The position numbers were made by a program, and so were the translations under genes. A DNA stretch of 7,850 nucleotides from Acidobacteriota bacterium. GTDB lineage: Bacteria; Acidobacteriota; Polarisedimenticolia; J045. Position 1 is the stretch's first letter. Each line of letters starts with the position of its first letter. Where the stretch lies: positions 2,459,411 to 2,467,260 of the forward strand of contig CP070706.1 in assembly GCA_020350085.1 (NCBI GenBank). Direction: 5' to 3'. Below, one piece after another: positions 6,731-7,850 of this stretch. Under the pieces are notes generated by a model. The model did no database searches, had not been told where the DNA came from, and worked only from the letters and a program-made list of their open reading frames with translations.

Positions 6731-6759
6731 TTGACACCTTTCGCGCTATTTCGTAGATT
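6731..6759 (+). promoter_or_regulatory. Sigma-70-type promoter of the mraZ/dcw operon
   Basis: A perfect TTGACA -35 box (6731-6736) is followed by exactly 17 bases and TAGATT (6754-6759, four of six matches to TATAAT, keeping the key first T, second A and last T). Transcription should begin near 6766. It is the best promoter in the window, lies downstream of the terminator at 6604-6635, and is oriented to drive mraZ and rsmH. Confidence 0.8.
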
Positions 6760-6763
6760 CCGG

Positions 6764-6797
6764 GTGGGAAGTAGTGGTACGGAGTGGCACGAGGGGG
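6764..6797 (+). promoter_or_regulatory. MraZ operator: phased GTGG repeats (likely autoregulatory)
   Basis: GTGG occurs at 6764-6767, 6774-6777 and 6784-6787, and a degenerate GGGG at 6794-6797, all spaced exactly 10 bp apart. MraZ proteins are known to bind direct repeats with a TGGG/GTGG core at about one helical turn spacing in their own promoters. The array begins at the expected transcription start, where bound MraZ would block initiation or escape. The mraZ gene lies just downstream, so autorepression of the dcw operon is a well-supported inference. Confidence 0.8.
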
Positions 6798-6910
6798 AAA
6801 TTTCAAGCGCTTTTTGGGCTCATGGACCTCCTTAAGCTGGGCCGCTCGGCGCACTCCGTGTCCTATGAGAACAGGCCAAGACGTCCGTCGGACGGGCCGC
6901 CGGAGTCACG
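6766..6910 (+). other. Leader (5' UTR) of mraZ
   Basis: About 145 bases separate the predicted transcription start from the mraZ ATG. After the operator the leader holds a small hairpin with arms CGTCC (6882-6886) and GGACG (6890-6894), and a GGAG ribosome binding site (6902-6905) five bases before ATG 6911. A frame from ATG 6822 is out of register with mraZ and runs into it, but has no good ribosome binding site. I recognise no riboswitch. Confidence 0.5.
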
Positions 6911-7351
6911 ATGCTGCGCGGACATGCCACCGCCCGGGTCGACTCGAAAGGACGGCTCAAGATCCCGGCCGAGTTCCTCGATAGCTTTCTCTCCCTCTGC
7001 GAAGAGCAACATCGAGTCTACATCACCTCGCGCGACGCGAAGATGGTTCTCGTCTATCCGCTCCCCGTTTGGCGCAGGCAGGAAAAGCGGCTCAGCACGC
7101 TGACGACGACCGACCCCGACCTGGAGCTGTACCGTCTGGCCGTCAGCTATTGGGGGCGCGAGTCATCCGTGGATCGGCAAGGACGGATTCTGATCCACCC
7201 GCGGCTGCGCGAGGCCACGTCGCTCGATGGAGTAGTCTCGGTCTTCGGCAAACAACACACGCTCGAGCTATGCGATCACCGGCTACTCCGGGACAGCCCG
7301 CCCGTGCTGACTCCGGAAAAACTCGCGGCTTTGACCCGCTTCGGCATCTGA
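6911..7351 (+). CDS. mraZ: Transcriptional regulator MraZ
   Basis: MraZ is the DNA-binding regulator at the head of the division and cell-wall (dcw) cluster. It forms a ring and represses its own operon in species studied. The 146-residue product contains the two expected SpoVT/AbrB-like swapped-hairpin halves. The first opens with MLRGHATARVDSKGRLKIP, holding the signature DSKGR (11-15). The second carries DRQGR (88-92) followed by ILIHPRLRE. Length and motif spacing match the family. ATG 6911 is the family-typical start and has GGAG five bases upstream. rsmH follows after 25 bases, as in most bacteria. The phased GTGG array near the transcription start is a likely binding site for this protein. 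The C-terminal tail after about residue 125 is ordinary and shows no extra domain. Confidence 0.97.
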   Translation: MLRGHATARVDSKGRLKIPAEFLDSFLSLCEEQHRVYITSRDAKMVLVYPLPVWRRQEKRLSTLTTTDPDLELYRLAVSYWGRESSVDRQGRILIHPRLREATSLDGVVSVFGKQHTLELCDHRLLRDSPPVLTPEKLAALTRFGI

Positions 7352-7376
7352 CCGCGTGTGCGTGGGAGCCCCCTTG

Positions 7377-7850
7377 ATGGTCGATCGGCTGTCGCGGCAC
7401 CGACCCGTGATGGTCTCGCCCGTGCTGGAGGCGCTGGCCCCCGCGCCGGGACGTCTGCTGCTGGACGCGACGGCGGGTGACGGTGGCCACCTCGAGGCCT
7501 GGCTCGACGCGTGCGGTCAGACCGGGCGTGCCATCGGCCTCGATCGCGATGCCAGCGCACTCGGGCGGGCCGAGCAGCGACTGGCCCGCTTCGGCGAACG
7601 GGTCTTACTGCGTCACGCAGATTACCGCGATGTGGCCGAGCTGCTCGACGAGCGGGAGCTGGCGCCTCCGGACGCCGTCTTGCTCGATCTCGGCATCGGA
7701 TCGCATCAGCTCGACGACGCCTCACGCGGCTTTTCTTTTCGTCTCGACGGCCCGCTCGACATGCGATTCGACAGAGAGCAACCTGGCGTGACCGCGGCCG
7801 AGCTCCTGGCCCATGCCTCAGAGCCCGAGCTGACGCGCATTTTCCGTGAA
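7377..7850 (+). CDS. rsmH: 16S rRNA (cytosine-1402-N4)-methyltransferase RsmH (3' end cut by window edge)
   Basis: RsmH (MraW) uses S-adenosylmethionine to methylate N4 of C1402 in the 16S rRNA decoding centre. The window holds 158 residues, roughly half of a typical protein of about 310. Visible motifs in order are HRPVMVSPVLEAL (8-20, the conserved H-x-PV-L opening), the SAM-binding loop ATAGDGGH (31-38), the acidic GLDRD (54-58), DLGIGSHQLDD (104-114), and the diagnostic RGFSFRLDGPLDMRFD (117-132). The more usual text of the fourth motif is DLGVSSPQLD, so S-to-G and P-to-H changes are present, but the frame is intact. ATG 7377 follows mraZ by 25 bases, with GGGAG eight bases upstream (7364-7368). 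The mraZ-rsmH order identifies the start of the dcw cluster; ftsL and pbp genes would be expected beyond the right edge. Confidence 0.96.
   Translation, partial: MVDRLSRHRPVMVSPVLEALAPAPGRLLLDATAGDGGHLEAWLDACGQTGRAIGLDRDASALGRAEQRLARFGERVLLRHADYRDVAELLDERELAPPDAVLLDLGIGSHQLDDASRGFSFRLDGPLDMRFDREQPGVTAAELLAHASEPELTRIFRE

Noticed and set aside
6822..7103. Upstream start at 6822 overlapping mraZ in another frame
   Set aside because: It has no good ribosome binding site, is out of frame with mraZ, and its product resembles no protein family.

Overview
The window is GC-rich bacterial chromosome with dense coding, short gaps and no sign of mobile DNA, tRNA, rRNA or CRISPR. The gene set (a sigma-54-type two-component system, NAD-dependent DNA ligase, and the mraZ-rsmH start of the division/cell-wall cluster) indicates a free-living bacterium. 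I would guess a Gram-negative lineage such as Acidobacteriota or a deltaproteobacterial-type phylum, but that placement is a low-confidence impression; nothing here fixes the taxon.

The left half (1-4694) is read on the minus strand and looks like one operon, in transcription order: a membrane sensor histidine kinase (4667 or 4694 down to 3222), ligA (3225-1198) and an NtrC-type sigma-54 response regulator (1156 to beyond the left edge). Kinase and ligA share an ATGA stop/start overlap, and only 41 bases separate ligA from the regulator. A housekeeping DNA ligase therefore sits between the two halves of what is almost certainly one cognate signalling pair.

A divergent intergenic region (about 4695-4984) separates this operon from a plus-strand two-gene unit: a cytoplasmic protein with an N-terminal XRE-type helix-turn-helix and a long TPR-like helical array (4985 or 5042 to 6217), then a small protein with a clear signal peptide (6214-6555). 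These two genes also share an ATGA overlap, and the unit ends in a strong intrinsic terminator (6604-6635). A DNA-binding TPR regulator coupled to a downstream secreted small protein is the layout of RRNPP peptide-pheromone systems (PlcR/PapR, NprR/NprX, Rap/Phr) of Firmicutes. This is the most interesting candidate in the window, although the exported product is much longer than a usual propheromone.

The right end (6680-7850) starts the dcw cluster. It has a near-consensus sigma-70 promoter (TTGACA, 17 bp, TAGATT), a phased array of GTGG elements at a 10-bp period near the expected transcription start (the signature of MraZ autoregulatory binding repeats), a leader of about 145 nt, mraZ (6911-7351), and the first 158 codons of rsmH (7377 to the right edge).
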